Part shown: piece after piece, positions 30,573 to 37,526 of the stretch
Layout of the letters: every line of letters starts with the position of its first letter
Position numbering within the stretch: position 1 is the stretch's first letter
Origin: Piscinibacter sp943370595
Lineage (GTDB): Bacteria > Pseudomonadota > Gammaproteobacteria > Burkholderiales > Burkholderiaceae_C
Direction of reading: 5' to 3'
DNA: 64,000 nucleotides
NCBI GenBank assembly: GCA_943370595.1
Contig: CALRRO020000015.1
Span: forward strand, 62,001-126,000
The notes under the pieces: model-generated
What the model was told of the DNA's origin: nothing
Database searches by the model: none
Seen by the model: only the letters and a program-made list of their open reading frames with translations
Made by a program: the position numbers and the translations under genes

Positions 30573-31158
30573 GCAGGCCATCGGCCTGATGCTCGTTGCA
30601 TCCGGCAGCATCGATCAACAGCCTGCGGATGCGCTCGGGCGTGCGGTCGCCGAACCAGAGTGCCCGCAGTTCGTAGACCAGACGCCCTGCCTCCGCCGCG
30701 TCGATGCCGAGTTCCCGGCTCCGTCGATCCAGTGCATGGCGCACATTGACCAGCGCCTCGGATACCGGAAACCAGGGTGCCTCTGGGAAGTGCAGCAGGC
30801 ACAGCTCGTCGTCGGTGAAGTCGTCGAAGCGCGAGAACATCGCAAAGACCTCGCCGAATCCGCGCATACCCTGATCGCGCATCTCGTGCGCTCGGATGGC
30901 CCCGATGCTGGACACGCCCCACACTTGCCAGCCCGCGTCGAGCGCAGCACAAAGCTCACTGTGCGAGACCGCAGGCACGTTCTGGAACGCGCCATCGCAG
31001 ATCAGCATCACGCCTGGCAGGTCTGCGGCGTCGACCTGCCGCTGCACATCTCCACGGCGCACGGGGGGGAGCAGTTGCACGCCGGCGGCCTGACAGAAGC
31101 CAGGTTCCAGGCCATACGTGGATGGGCCCGCAAACAGTAGCGGCGGCGATTCAGCCAT
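30478..31158 (-). CDS. tfuA: TfuA-like protein
   Basis: A 226-aa protein of the TfuA family. It has the characteristic FAGPS near the N-terminus, then GVMLICDGAF and the conserved segment WGVSSIGAIRAHEMRD, followed by GEVFAMF. TfuA proteins work with YcaO enzymes, for example in installing thioamides in the peptide backbone of RiPPs and of methyl-CoM reductase, where TfuA is thought to deliver sulphide. ATG 31158 is chosen; it overlaps the YcaO stop by 8 nt, so the two are translationally coupled. Its end overlaps the convergent regulator gene. Confidence 0.85.
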   Translation of the reverse strand: MAESPPLLFAGPSTYGLEPGFCQAAGVQLLPPVRRGDVQRQVDAADLPGVMLICDGAFQNVPAVSHSELCAALDAGWQVWGVSSIGAIRAHEMRDQGMRGFGEVFAMFSRFDDFTDDELCLLHFPEAPWFPVSEALVNVRHALDRRSRELGIDAAEAGRLVYELRALWFGDRTPERIRRLLIDAAGCNEHQADGLLSWLSAHRLKTLDLQQLLVRRPWRVTDARTP

Positions 31159-32395
31159 CGGCACGTGCCAAATCCAGAAAGCGCCGGCCGGCGCGATGCA
31201 GCGGGACCGCTGCCTCCTGGCAGCGAGGCACGATGATCTTGACGGCGTGGAGCCCGTTGAGCGGCACGTCAAAACGGTGGCGCAACACCCGAGGAAAGCC
31301 GCGTTCCGCAAGGTGCCGTACCAGCTGCGACAGCACTTCGTCCAACGTGCTGTTGGGCTCGAGCAGCAGTGACGGCACATCTACCCATAGGATGCGCTGA
31401 CGGCGGTCGAAGGCCTCCTGGTAGGTCAGACTGCGGCGGGCATCCCGGGCGCTGCCTTGGCTCTGCAAGTGGTCGTAGAACTCGGTCAGGTCGTCGCGAC
31501 CACCGTGGATGCAACTCAGACGGGACTGCGCGGCCTCGCTCACAGCGCGCGCGAAGGCGATTCGTGGGTCCAGGTGCAGACCCGAGCCGGTGGCCAAGTC
31601 GACGGTCTGCGAGTGGCTATCTTCCGCGAGCACGGTCTGAAAGCATGGCAATCCGAAGTCGTTGGGAACGTACCGTACCGACAGTTCCACACCGATTCGG
31701 CGCCACCTTTCGGCCAGTACGTCGAAAGGCGGTGGGTACTCGTCAGGCTCCACCCATGATGACCGGTCGCGCGGCAGGTTCATTGCCAGCGCATCGCGCT
31801 CGAGTACCTCAAGCAGTCCGTGCAAAGAGGCTTCGGCTAGTGCATTGCCCGACGCCAAGCCGTTGCTGGACCAGCCGAACAGCACTGGACCATGCGGGTC
31901 CTCGTAGGGCAGGAACACCAGCTCTGCGGGCAGCCAGGCGCTGCCACGGCCAGCCACGTCGTCGCAAAGCACGGCAGTCAGCTTTCGCGTGCTGTCGATA
32001 CGCAACCCGAACACCGGTGCCAAGTCCTGCAGGCTGAATACGCCAGCCCAGTCGGACTCCAGTTCTGCGACGCTCACGCTGCGTCCGTGCCAGTTGCTGT
32101 GCTGGGGCTCGGCCACGGCGAACTCCAGCGCTTCCATCAAGGCGCCGATGCGTGCCTCCTCAGGGCGCAGGCCCTTCCCCGCATGCACACACAGCGCCTT
32201 CCCTCGGGGACGAACACTGGCGTACACCGGCAGACCAAGCTGGTCCAGCCGCGTGAGATCGGTTACCCGGGAAATACCCCAGCGCGACATCATGGCCGAG
32301 GCAACGGCCCAGGTTTCGTTTGCCGGAACGCAGCGCAGGCTTGATCCAAGGGCCTGCCAAGCTTGAGTGGCGTCGGGTCGCGGCTCCACGCGCAA
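31151..32395 (-). CDS. ycaO: YcaO cyclodehydratase/thioamidation-type enzyme
   Basis: A 414-aa YcaO-domain ATP-dependent peptide-backbone-modifying enzyme. ATP/Mg motifs are visible: GKG at 73-75 followed by the GALMEALEFAVAE helix with paired Glu residues, then SSNGLASGN, a HGLLEVLERDA helix and the FARAVSEAAQSRL helix. YcaO enzymes activate an amide oxygen by phosphorylation so that a nucleophile, such as sulphide with TfuA, can attack. The start is a TTG just after the previous stop; a GTG two codons downstream is an alternative. It sits between the 119-aa gene and TfuA in a three-gene operon. The peptide or protein substrate is not identified. Confidence 0.87.
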   Translation of the reverse strand: MRVEPRPDATQAWQALGSSLRCVPANETWAVASAMMSRWGISRVTDLTRLDQLGLPVYASVRPRGKALCVHAGKGLRPEEARIGALMEALEFAVAEPQHSNWHGRSVSVAELESDWAGVFSLQDLAPVFGLRIDSTRKLTAVLCDDVAGRGSAWLPAELVFLPYEDPHGPVLFGWSSNGLASGNALAEASLHGLLEVLERDALAMNLPRDRSSWVEPDEYPPPFDVLAERWRRIGVELSVRYVPNDFGLPCFQTVLAEDSHSQTVDLATGSGLHLDPRIAFARAVSEAAQSRLSCIHGGRDDLTEFYDHLQSQGSARDARRSLTYQEAFDRRQRILWVDVPSLLLEPNSTLDEVLSQLVRHLAERGFPRVLRHRFDVPLNGLHAVKIIVPRCQEAAVPLHRAGRRFLDLARADG

Positions 32396-32399
32396 GAAC

Positions 32400-32759
32400 T
32401 CAGGGTTTGACGCGGGCGACGAATCCGGCGACGGAATCCTGCAACTCGTTGGTACGGGTGACGAGCTTGTCCAGCGAAACGTTGTCTGCGCTGCTGAGGC
32501 TCCCCTTGGTGACCTGGAGATCCGCCGCAGCCTGCCTCAGCAAGCCAGGCACTTCTTCGGCGGAACACGAAAGCCGGTTGCGTCGTCGCCCCTCGACGCA
32601 TTCAGCCTGCAACCGGTCAGCGCGCGCCTTAACTAGCAGGAAGAATTTCCGGTCGACATCAAAGGACTTCAGCACGCCTTCCGGGTCGGTGAGATCGGTC
32701 AAGCGGGCCGCGAGGTCGGCGACCGCCTGCGAGGCGGCGTCAAGATCAGGATCTGCCAT
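32400..32759 (-). CDS. Hypothetical 119-aa protein upstream of YcaO-TfuA
   Basis: A 119-aa acidic, mostly helical protein (MADPDLDAASQAVADLA...). Two cysteines lie near the middle (AEC and SCS), and the C-terminus has GSLSSADNVSLDKLVTRTNEL. ATG 32759 has a perfect AAGGAGG ribosome site and directly heads the YcaO-TfuA operon, which implies strong expression. That position is where a RiPP precursor or the protein substrate of the pair would be expected. It lacks an obvious leader/core split or a Cys/Ser/Thr-rich core, so it may instead be a scaffold or the modified protein itself. Confidence 0.6.
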   Translation of the reverse strand: MADPDLDAASQAVADLAARLTDLTDPEGVLKSFDVDRKFFLLVKARADRLQAECVEGRRRNRLSCSAEEVPGLLRQAAADLQVTKGSLSSADNVSLDKLVTRTNELQDSVAGFVARVKP

Positions 32760-32968
32760 GGGTTCCTCCTTGGAGTTGGTGTGCGGGGCACTGTCGTGTC
32801 CCGGCTGGCTCAACTATGCCGCGCTGGCCGATGTTCCGGAAGCTTTGGAGCGCAGGTTTAGGACCGTTTAGGCCCGTTGAAGGACTAACCCCGCATCGTT
32901 CGGCACGATAGCTTCCATGCTGCCACGAGGTTGCCCAGCGGACAAGGCGGCACCAACGGAGGACGAAC

Positions 32969-33607
32969 ATGCTGAACCTGAACCACGTCACTAGCGGCCT
33001 ACAACTCGAGAGCCCGCTGGAGATTGACCCGGCCACCCACACCCGCCTCTTGAGCGCACTGATGGACCGGCTGGAGTGCGGAGTGCTGGCCTGCGGGCCC
33101 GAGGGCGAGCTCTTCCACGCCAACAACGCGGCCCGGCGCGAGTTGACAGATGCCAGCCGCCTGCGACTAGTGGGCGGCCGCGTGTGCACCGACGCCGCCC
33201 GGCAGGACTTGTGGTGCAGTGCGTTGCACGACGCCGCGATGCGCCATCGCACGCGCCTGCTCACGTTTGAAAGCGGAGGCGATCACCTGAGCGTGGCTCT
33301 GGTACCCGTGCACGTTGATGGCTTCGACATCCCGGCAGTGGTTGTGATGCTCGGGCGCAGGATGGTTTGCTCGCCGTTGGGGCTAGAGATGCTCTCGGCC
33401 CGACACAGCCTGACCCATGCAGAGCGGCGGGTGCTTCGCGCGTTGATCAGCAACAGCACGACGAAGGAGATCGCGGCCTCACACGGTGTGGCGACGGCAA
33501 CGGTGCGCACGCAGATTCAGTCTGTGCGCGAAAAATTGGGAGTACGCAGCATCGACGCGTTGCTACTGCGCGCGGCCGAATTGCCGCCGATAACCGCACG
33601 CTACTGA
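32969..33607 (+). CDS. LuxR-type transcriptional regulator (PAS-like + HTH)
   Basis: A 212-aa regulator. The N-terminal 120 residues resemble a PAS sensor (MDRLECGVLACGPEGELFHANNAA). The C-terminus is a LuxR helix-turn-helix: LTHAERRVLRALISNSTTKEIA, then GVATATVRTQIQSVREKLG. It is divergent from the 119-aa gene and YcaO-TfuA, with 209 bp between, so it probably controls that operon. Start chosen at the ATG giving the full PAS-like part. To its right lie about 200 bp with nothing recognisable before the integrase remnant. Confidence 0.75.
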   Translation: MLNLNHVTSGLQLESPLEIDPATHTRLLSALMDRLECGVLACGPEGELFHANNAARRELTDASRLRLVGGRVCTDAARQDLWCSALHDAAMRHRTRLLTFESGGDHLSVALVPVHVDGFDIPAVVVMLGRRMVCSPLGLEMLSARHSLTHAERRVLRALISNSTTKEIAASHGVATATVRTQIQSVREKLGVRSIDALLLRAAELPPITARY

Positions 33608-33874
33608 CAATGATGAAAGTCGAATTCCGAGGTGGCACCATAGCGACCACCGTTCGGTGGCTGACATAGCCGAACCCGAAAAGCAACTGTGCGTCGCCGC
33701 CGTCGCCGGAGGTTCAATGTTGACCGGCGGACACCTAGCCCTGAACTGCTCTCTCGGCTGACGGGCTCAACGGCGGTTCTGGCCACGAGACCTTTGTTTG
33801 AGGACAGACTACGCGACAGCCTTCGACTCAAGCTCACGACTCAACATGTCGAGCGCCGAGCGCTTTTCGGGCAT

Positions 33875-35113
33875 TTAGTCGTGCCCGTCGTAGTGCCTGG
33901 CTTGAACGCCGGTCAGGCCATGCGATTGAAGGTGACCTCGCACCTCCCGACTGACTCCATGAGCCGCAAGAAGGGTCTCGACACCGGAGCGAATGCCCTT
34001 CAGTTGGAACCCGTCGATCGTGTCGCCGACAACATCACGAGCCCAGCCCGCAAGCGTCCGCACGCTAATGGGCTTCTTTCCAGCGGTCGTCGAGATCGCG
34101 AACTCGCCCTGTCTCTTCGTTTGTGAGAGGTCTGCGCGGGCCAGCTTCAGCAGTGGGATCTGGTGAGCACGAGGCCCTTGGCCTGGTCGTCCCTTGGCAT
34201 CGAAGATCGTCACCGCTTCGTCGCTCACGTCTGCCCACTTCAAGCGAACGAATTGCTCGACGCGCTGACCACCTGTCAGGAGATGCAGCCGCAAGGCTGC
34301 CGCTTCGGGACCGGGCCTGTCAGCGATCAGCTTCCAATAGGCTTGCAGTTCGGACTTGGAGAACGGACGCTTGTCAGCCCGATCGAACTGCGGCGAGCGA
34401 CGGGTCTGCGCGGCCGGGTTGAAGACCACCTCGAAGGACTTGAAGACCACCGGGATCGAGGCAGTGGTCCGCACTTCGAGCGCGCACTGGTAGGCCGCAC
34501 GCAGGTAGGACCGCAGCTTGTTCGCGGTGCGTCCCTTGCCGGCCTCGATCAGCCTGCGCAACATGTCCAGTACCTGATCAGGGGTGAGGTCAACCGCAGG
34601 CGCCTCGGCCACGATGGGCCACGCTTCGGTGACATGCCGCTTGAAGATCTGGTCGGCGTCGACGTGGCTGCGACGACCCTGGGTCTTCAGGTGCGACACG
34701 TAGGCGTCGAGCAGCTTCTGCAGCGTCCGCTCGGACTTCTCGGCTTCAGCCGCCATTTGCGCGACGAAGGACTTGCGCTTCTCTGCCTTGGCCTCGCGAA
34801 GGCCGCCCGTGTCGGCCCGCGCCGAATGAATGTCTGCGAGCTCGCGGCACTTCTCGAGCGCGGCGGCAAGGCCATAGCCGCGAGGTGTCGGCTGCAGCTT
34901 CTTCGGTGGGGCCGAAGGGTCGTAGACGCCGATCGGCTCGCGGCTCGTCTTGCCGCCGAGCGAATAGCGCCAGTAGAGCTGGACCGCGCCGTTCGCGAGC
35001 TTGCGAGCCTGCAATGCACCGCCACGATCGAGGCGACTGTGCAGCGTCACGAATGCGCCACTGTCGAGCGATTTGATGGCCGCGGTGGCCGCTGAAACTT
35101 GATCTCTTGCCAT
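33875..35113 (-). CDS. int: Tyrosine-type integrase of the island, C-terminally truncated by a stop
   Basis: A 412-aa site-specific recombinase. Recognisable elements are a DNA-binding N-terminal half and the catalytic box I region TGGQRVEQFVRLKWADV. Box II is LKGIRSGVETLL through GHLQSHGL, and the nucleophilic Tyr is in ARHYDGHD. The frame then stops at TAA. Directly after, in frame, the sequence continues MPEKRSALDMLSRELESKAVA to 33809. Related integrases have Tyr at the stop position (GHDY), so a TAC-to-TAA change has removed about 22 C-terminal residues. The catalytic Tyr is kept, so activity is uncertain. It is transcribed away from the tRNA-Asn attachment fragment 152 bp to the right, as expected for the island integrase. 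Confidence 0.85.
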   Translation of the reverse strand: MARDQVSAATAAIKSLDSGAFVTLHSRLDRGGALQARKLANGAVQLYWRYSLGGKTSREPIGVYDPSAPPKKLQPTPRGYGLAAALEKCRELADIHSARADTGGLREAKAEKRKSFVAQMAAEAEKSERTLQKLLDAYVSHLKTQGRRSHVDADQIFKRHVTEAWPIVAEAPAVDLTPDQVLDMLRRLIEAGKGRTANKLRSYLRAAYQCALEVRTTASIPVVFKSFEVVFNPAAQTRRSPQFDRADKRPFSKSELQAYWKLIADRPGPEAAALRLHLLTGGQRVEQFVRLKWADVSDEAVTIFDAKGRPGQGPRAHQIPLLKLARADLSQTKRQGEFAISTTAGKKPISVRTLAGWARDVVGDTIDGFQLKGIRSGVETLLAAHGVSREVRGHLQSHGLTGVQARHYDGHD

Positions 35114-35264
35114 AGTCCGTAGCTGATCTGGTGCCAGTCTGGTGCCAGTTTTGGCGGGAACGGTCCGAGACGGCCTGAAACGACTATGGATGTAAGCTGT
35201 TGATATGTAAAGAGTATTCAGGAGGCAACTTGTATCAGGAGATCCCAGAAAGTCCCATCCCCAG

Positions 35265-35312
35265 GGACTGTTAATCCGTAGGTCCCTGGTTCGAGCCCAG
35301 GTCGGGGAGCCA
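35265..35312 (+). other. Island attachment site: 3' half of tRNA-Asn(GTT)
   Basis: The sequence from GGACTGTTAATCC to GGGGAGCCA is the 3' half of a bacterial tRNA-Asn. It contains half the anticodon arm with GTT, the variable loop, a T-arm with loop TTCGAGC, the acceptor strand and CCA. There is no 5' half upstream. This is the duplicate left at the integrase end of an element that inserted into a plus-strand tRNA-Asn gene. The intact gene should be at the other end, left of this window. Confidence 0.85.
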
Positions 35313-35322
35313 AAGTAAATGA

Positions 35323-35353
35323 GGGGCCCGTCAGCGATGGCGGGCCCCTTTTC
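35323..35353 (+). terminator. Intrinsic terminator downstream of the attachment site
   Basis: An 8-bp stem GGGGCCCG/CGGGCCCC with a 10-nt loop and a following TTTTCTTT tract. It lies 10 nt after the tRNA-Asn CCA, so it is most likely the original terminator of the host tRNA-Asn gene, now cut off from it by the island. Confidence 0.8.
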
Positions 35354-35464
35354 TTTGGGCCTGCCGGGGTTCGTCGGGGGCTTGACCTTGCCATCATGGC
35401 AAGGCTGACAGTGCGGCCCACGGCGCCGGGAATGTCCTGGTGCTTCATCTGTCTGGAGCCCCGC

Positions 35465-36406
35465 ATGGACACCCTGCAAGCCATGAGAACGTTCGTCAAG
35501 GTCGCCGAGGCGGGTGGGTTCTCCGAAGCCGCCCGTCGGCTCGACATCGCCCCGCCGCAGGTCACTCGCGCCGTCCAGGAACTCGAAGCCCGCATCGGCA
35601 CGCGCCTGTTCCACCGCACCACGCGTCGCGTCAGGTTGACCGACGCCGGAGAACGCTACCTGCAGACCGCTGTGCGATCCCTGTCCGAACTCGAGGAGAT
35701 CGAGGCGGTGCTGCGCGGGGAAGCCAGCGGCGAGGTCAGCGGGACCTTGCGGCTGACCATGCCCGTGGCCCTGGGCACACGCTACATCGTTCCCCTGCTG
35801 GCCGAGTTCCGCGCGCGCCACCCCCGCCTGCGGCTTGACCTCGACTTCTGCGACCACGCGGTGGATCCGGTGAGCCGGGGCTTCGATGCCGCATTGCGGG
35901 TGTCGACTCGCCTGGCCGACTCGTCGCTCGGGGCCCGCCGTATCGCCACCAGTCCGGCGGTGATCGCGGCTGCACCCGCCTATCTCGCGCGCCACGGCAG
36001 GCCCGTGACGATGGACGACCTTCGCAGACACTGCATCCTGGAAGTACCGACCGACCGCCACCCGACGACTACCCTTCGCATCGTGAAGGGCGACGTCGAG
36101 GCCGCGGAGCCGATCCGTGCCAACAGTGCCGAGGCGCTGAAAGGCTTCGCGGTCGCCGGTCTCGGGCTCATCCAGTCGCCGGCGTTCATCCTCGCCGACG
36201 AACTGGCCGATGGCCGCCTGGTGCGTGTGCTCGAAAATGCGGCGATGGGCGAGTACGTGGTGTCGGTGGTGTTCCCGGACCGGGTATCGATGCCGATGCG
36301 GCTTCGGCGCCTGATCGACCACCTGGCTGCCGGACTGAGTTCGCTCTCGTCGACATCCCACACCGTCGGCCGCGACTCGCCGGTCCGGGGCGCGCTGGCC
36401 GCCTGA
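35465..36406 (+). CDS. LysR family transcriptional regulator
   Basis: A 313-aa LysR regulator. Residues 1-60 hold the winged HTH (MDTLQAMRTFVKVAEAGGFSEAARRLDI, then VTRAVQELEARIGTRLFHRTTR), and the rest is the type 2 periplasmic-binding-like effector domain. ATG 35465 gives the canonical family start; the frame open further upstream includes the terminator region and is rejected. It is the first chromosomal gene right of the island. No adjacent divergent target is present, so its regulon cannot be inferred. Length and motifs are standard. Confidence 0.88.
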   Translation: MDTLQAMRTFVKVAEAGGFSEAARRLDIAPPQVTRAVQELEARIGTRLFHRTTRRVRLTDAGERYLQTAVRSLSELEEIEAVLRGEASGEVSGTLRLTMPVALGTRYIVPLLAEFRARHPRLRLDLDFCDHAVDPVSRGFDAALRVSTRLADSSLGARRIATSPAVIAAAPAYLARHGRPVTMDDLRRHCILEVPTDRHPTTTLRIVKGDVEAAEPIRANSAEALKGFAVAGLGLIQSPAFILADELADGRLVRVLENAAMGEYVVSVVFPDRVSMPMRLRRLIDHLAAGLSSLSSTSHTVGRDSPVRGALAA

Positions 36407-36527
36407 TCGTTCCGTCGATGCATAGGCCCTGGGGTTCGAGTCAGGCAGGCGAGCCACAGAGAGCCGAGAAGTGACTAGACGGCGCGGCAGATCACCGCGC
36501 GGGCCCAGTTCCGGGAAGCCGCCTCCA

Positions 36528-37526
36528 CTAAGCGCCCGGCAGGCTCAGGTAATGGCGGCCGAGCGCGGTCAGCTCGCCATCGGCACCGAGCAAGGTCGTG
36601 AAGCGATCGTCGAGGTCAGCACCTCCCCGGCCGGTGAACCACGCGTAGCGGATCACGTCGGCGCGCTCCTCGCACAGCGCGACCATCTCCGTCATCTGCA
36701 CCATCTGCTTCTCGACCGAGTCGATCGCCGCAGCCCCATCCCCGACGTGCCAGTTCGCCATCTCGGTCACCCAGAACGGCTTGCCGTACTTGGCCAGCCG
36801 GTCGAGCTGGTCATTGAGACCGTAGTCGTACCAGTGGAAGCCCAGGTGGTCGATCTGCGGGTCGCGCCCGCCGTGGGCCGCTCGGTAGGCGGCATAGAAC
36901 GCATCCATCCAGACGACCGGATCCTGGTAAGCGGGCATCGTGCCCCAGGTGATCTGCGGGCCGACGATCTTCACGCCCGTGGCCTGCGCGATTGCCTCGA
37001 TGCGCGGCCAGAGATCGGCCGCCTGTTGCGGCGTGCGGTTGGCCTGCTCGACCAGGTTGGGTTCATTGAGCGCCAACAGGTAGCGCACCGCGGGGTTCGC
37101 CTGCAGCATCCGCGTGATCTGCCCGTCGTCGAAGTTCTGGTTCCACAGCATGGGGATGAAGTCCATGCCGTAACGGCTGCGCAGATCGCCAATCGTTCCG
37201 CCGGCCGGTGCATCGCTCCAGTCGTACCACCAGCTCAGGCCGGGTGACAGCGCCGCGTAGTCCGCTGCACTGTCGAGGGGATAGGCGATGCCGCGCTTTG
37301 CGCTCTTCGCCGCAGGGGCCGGCGAGGGGGCCGGAGCAGGTGCTGGTGCTGGTGCTGGTGCGGGCGCAGGTGCCGGCGAAGGTGCTGGTGCGGGGCCCGG
37401 CGCAGGGGGCGGCAGGCCGCCGCCGGCATCGCTGTTGCTGCTACCGCCGCCGCCCCCGCAGGCAGCCACCGCTGCGCTGGCGGCGGCGAGCAGCATCCAG
37501 CGGCGCCGAGGATCCATCTTGCCCAT
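36528..37526 (-). CDS. Lipoprotein glycoside hydrolase (GH128-like)
   Basis: A 332-aa protein with a lipoprotein signal (VAACG lipobox), then a low-complexity Pro/Ala linker of about 45 residues. The TIM-barrel domain starts at KRGIAYPLDSAADY. The motifs LALNEPNLVEQ (catalytic Glu in NEP) and GKPFWVTEMANWHVG (second Glu) fit clan-A glycoside hydrolases of the GH128 beta-1,3-glucanase type. It is anchored in the outer or inner membrane facing out. ATG 37526 overlaps the previous stop (ATGA), so it is translated with the di-haem oxidoreductase, an unusual pairing. The exact substrate is not proven. Confidence 0.75.
   Translation of the reverse strand: MGKMDPRRRWMLLAAASAAVAACGGGGGSSNSDAGGGLPPPAPGPAPAPSPAPAPAPAPAPAPAPAPSPAPAAKSAKRGIAYPLDSAADYAALSPGLSWWYDWSDAPAGGTIGDLRSRYGMDFIPMLWNQNFDDGQITRMLQANPAVRYLLALNEPNLVEQANRTPQQAADLWPRIEAIAQATGVKIVGPQITWGTMPAYQDPVVWMDAFYAAYRAAHGGRDPQIDHLGFHWYDYGLNDQLDRLAKYGKPFWVTEMANWHVGDGAAAIDSVEKQMVQMTEMVALCEERADVIRYAWFTGRGGADLDDRFTTLLGADGELTALGRHYLSLPGA

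Noticed and set aside
35114..36457. N-terminal extension of the integrase frame through the attachment site
   Set aside because: It would run through a tRNA fragment, a terminator and the LysR gene; the integrase homology starts at 35113.
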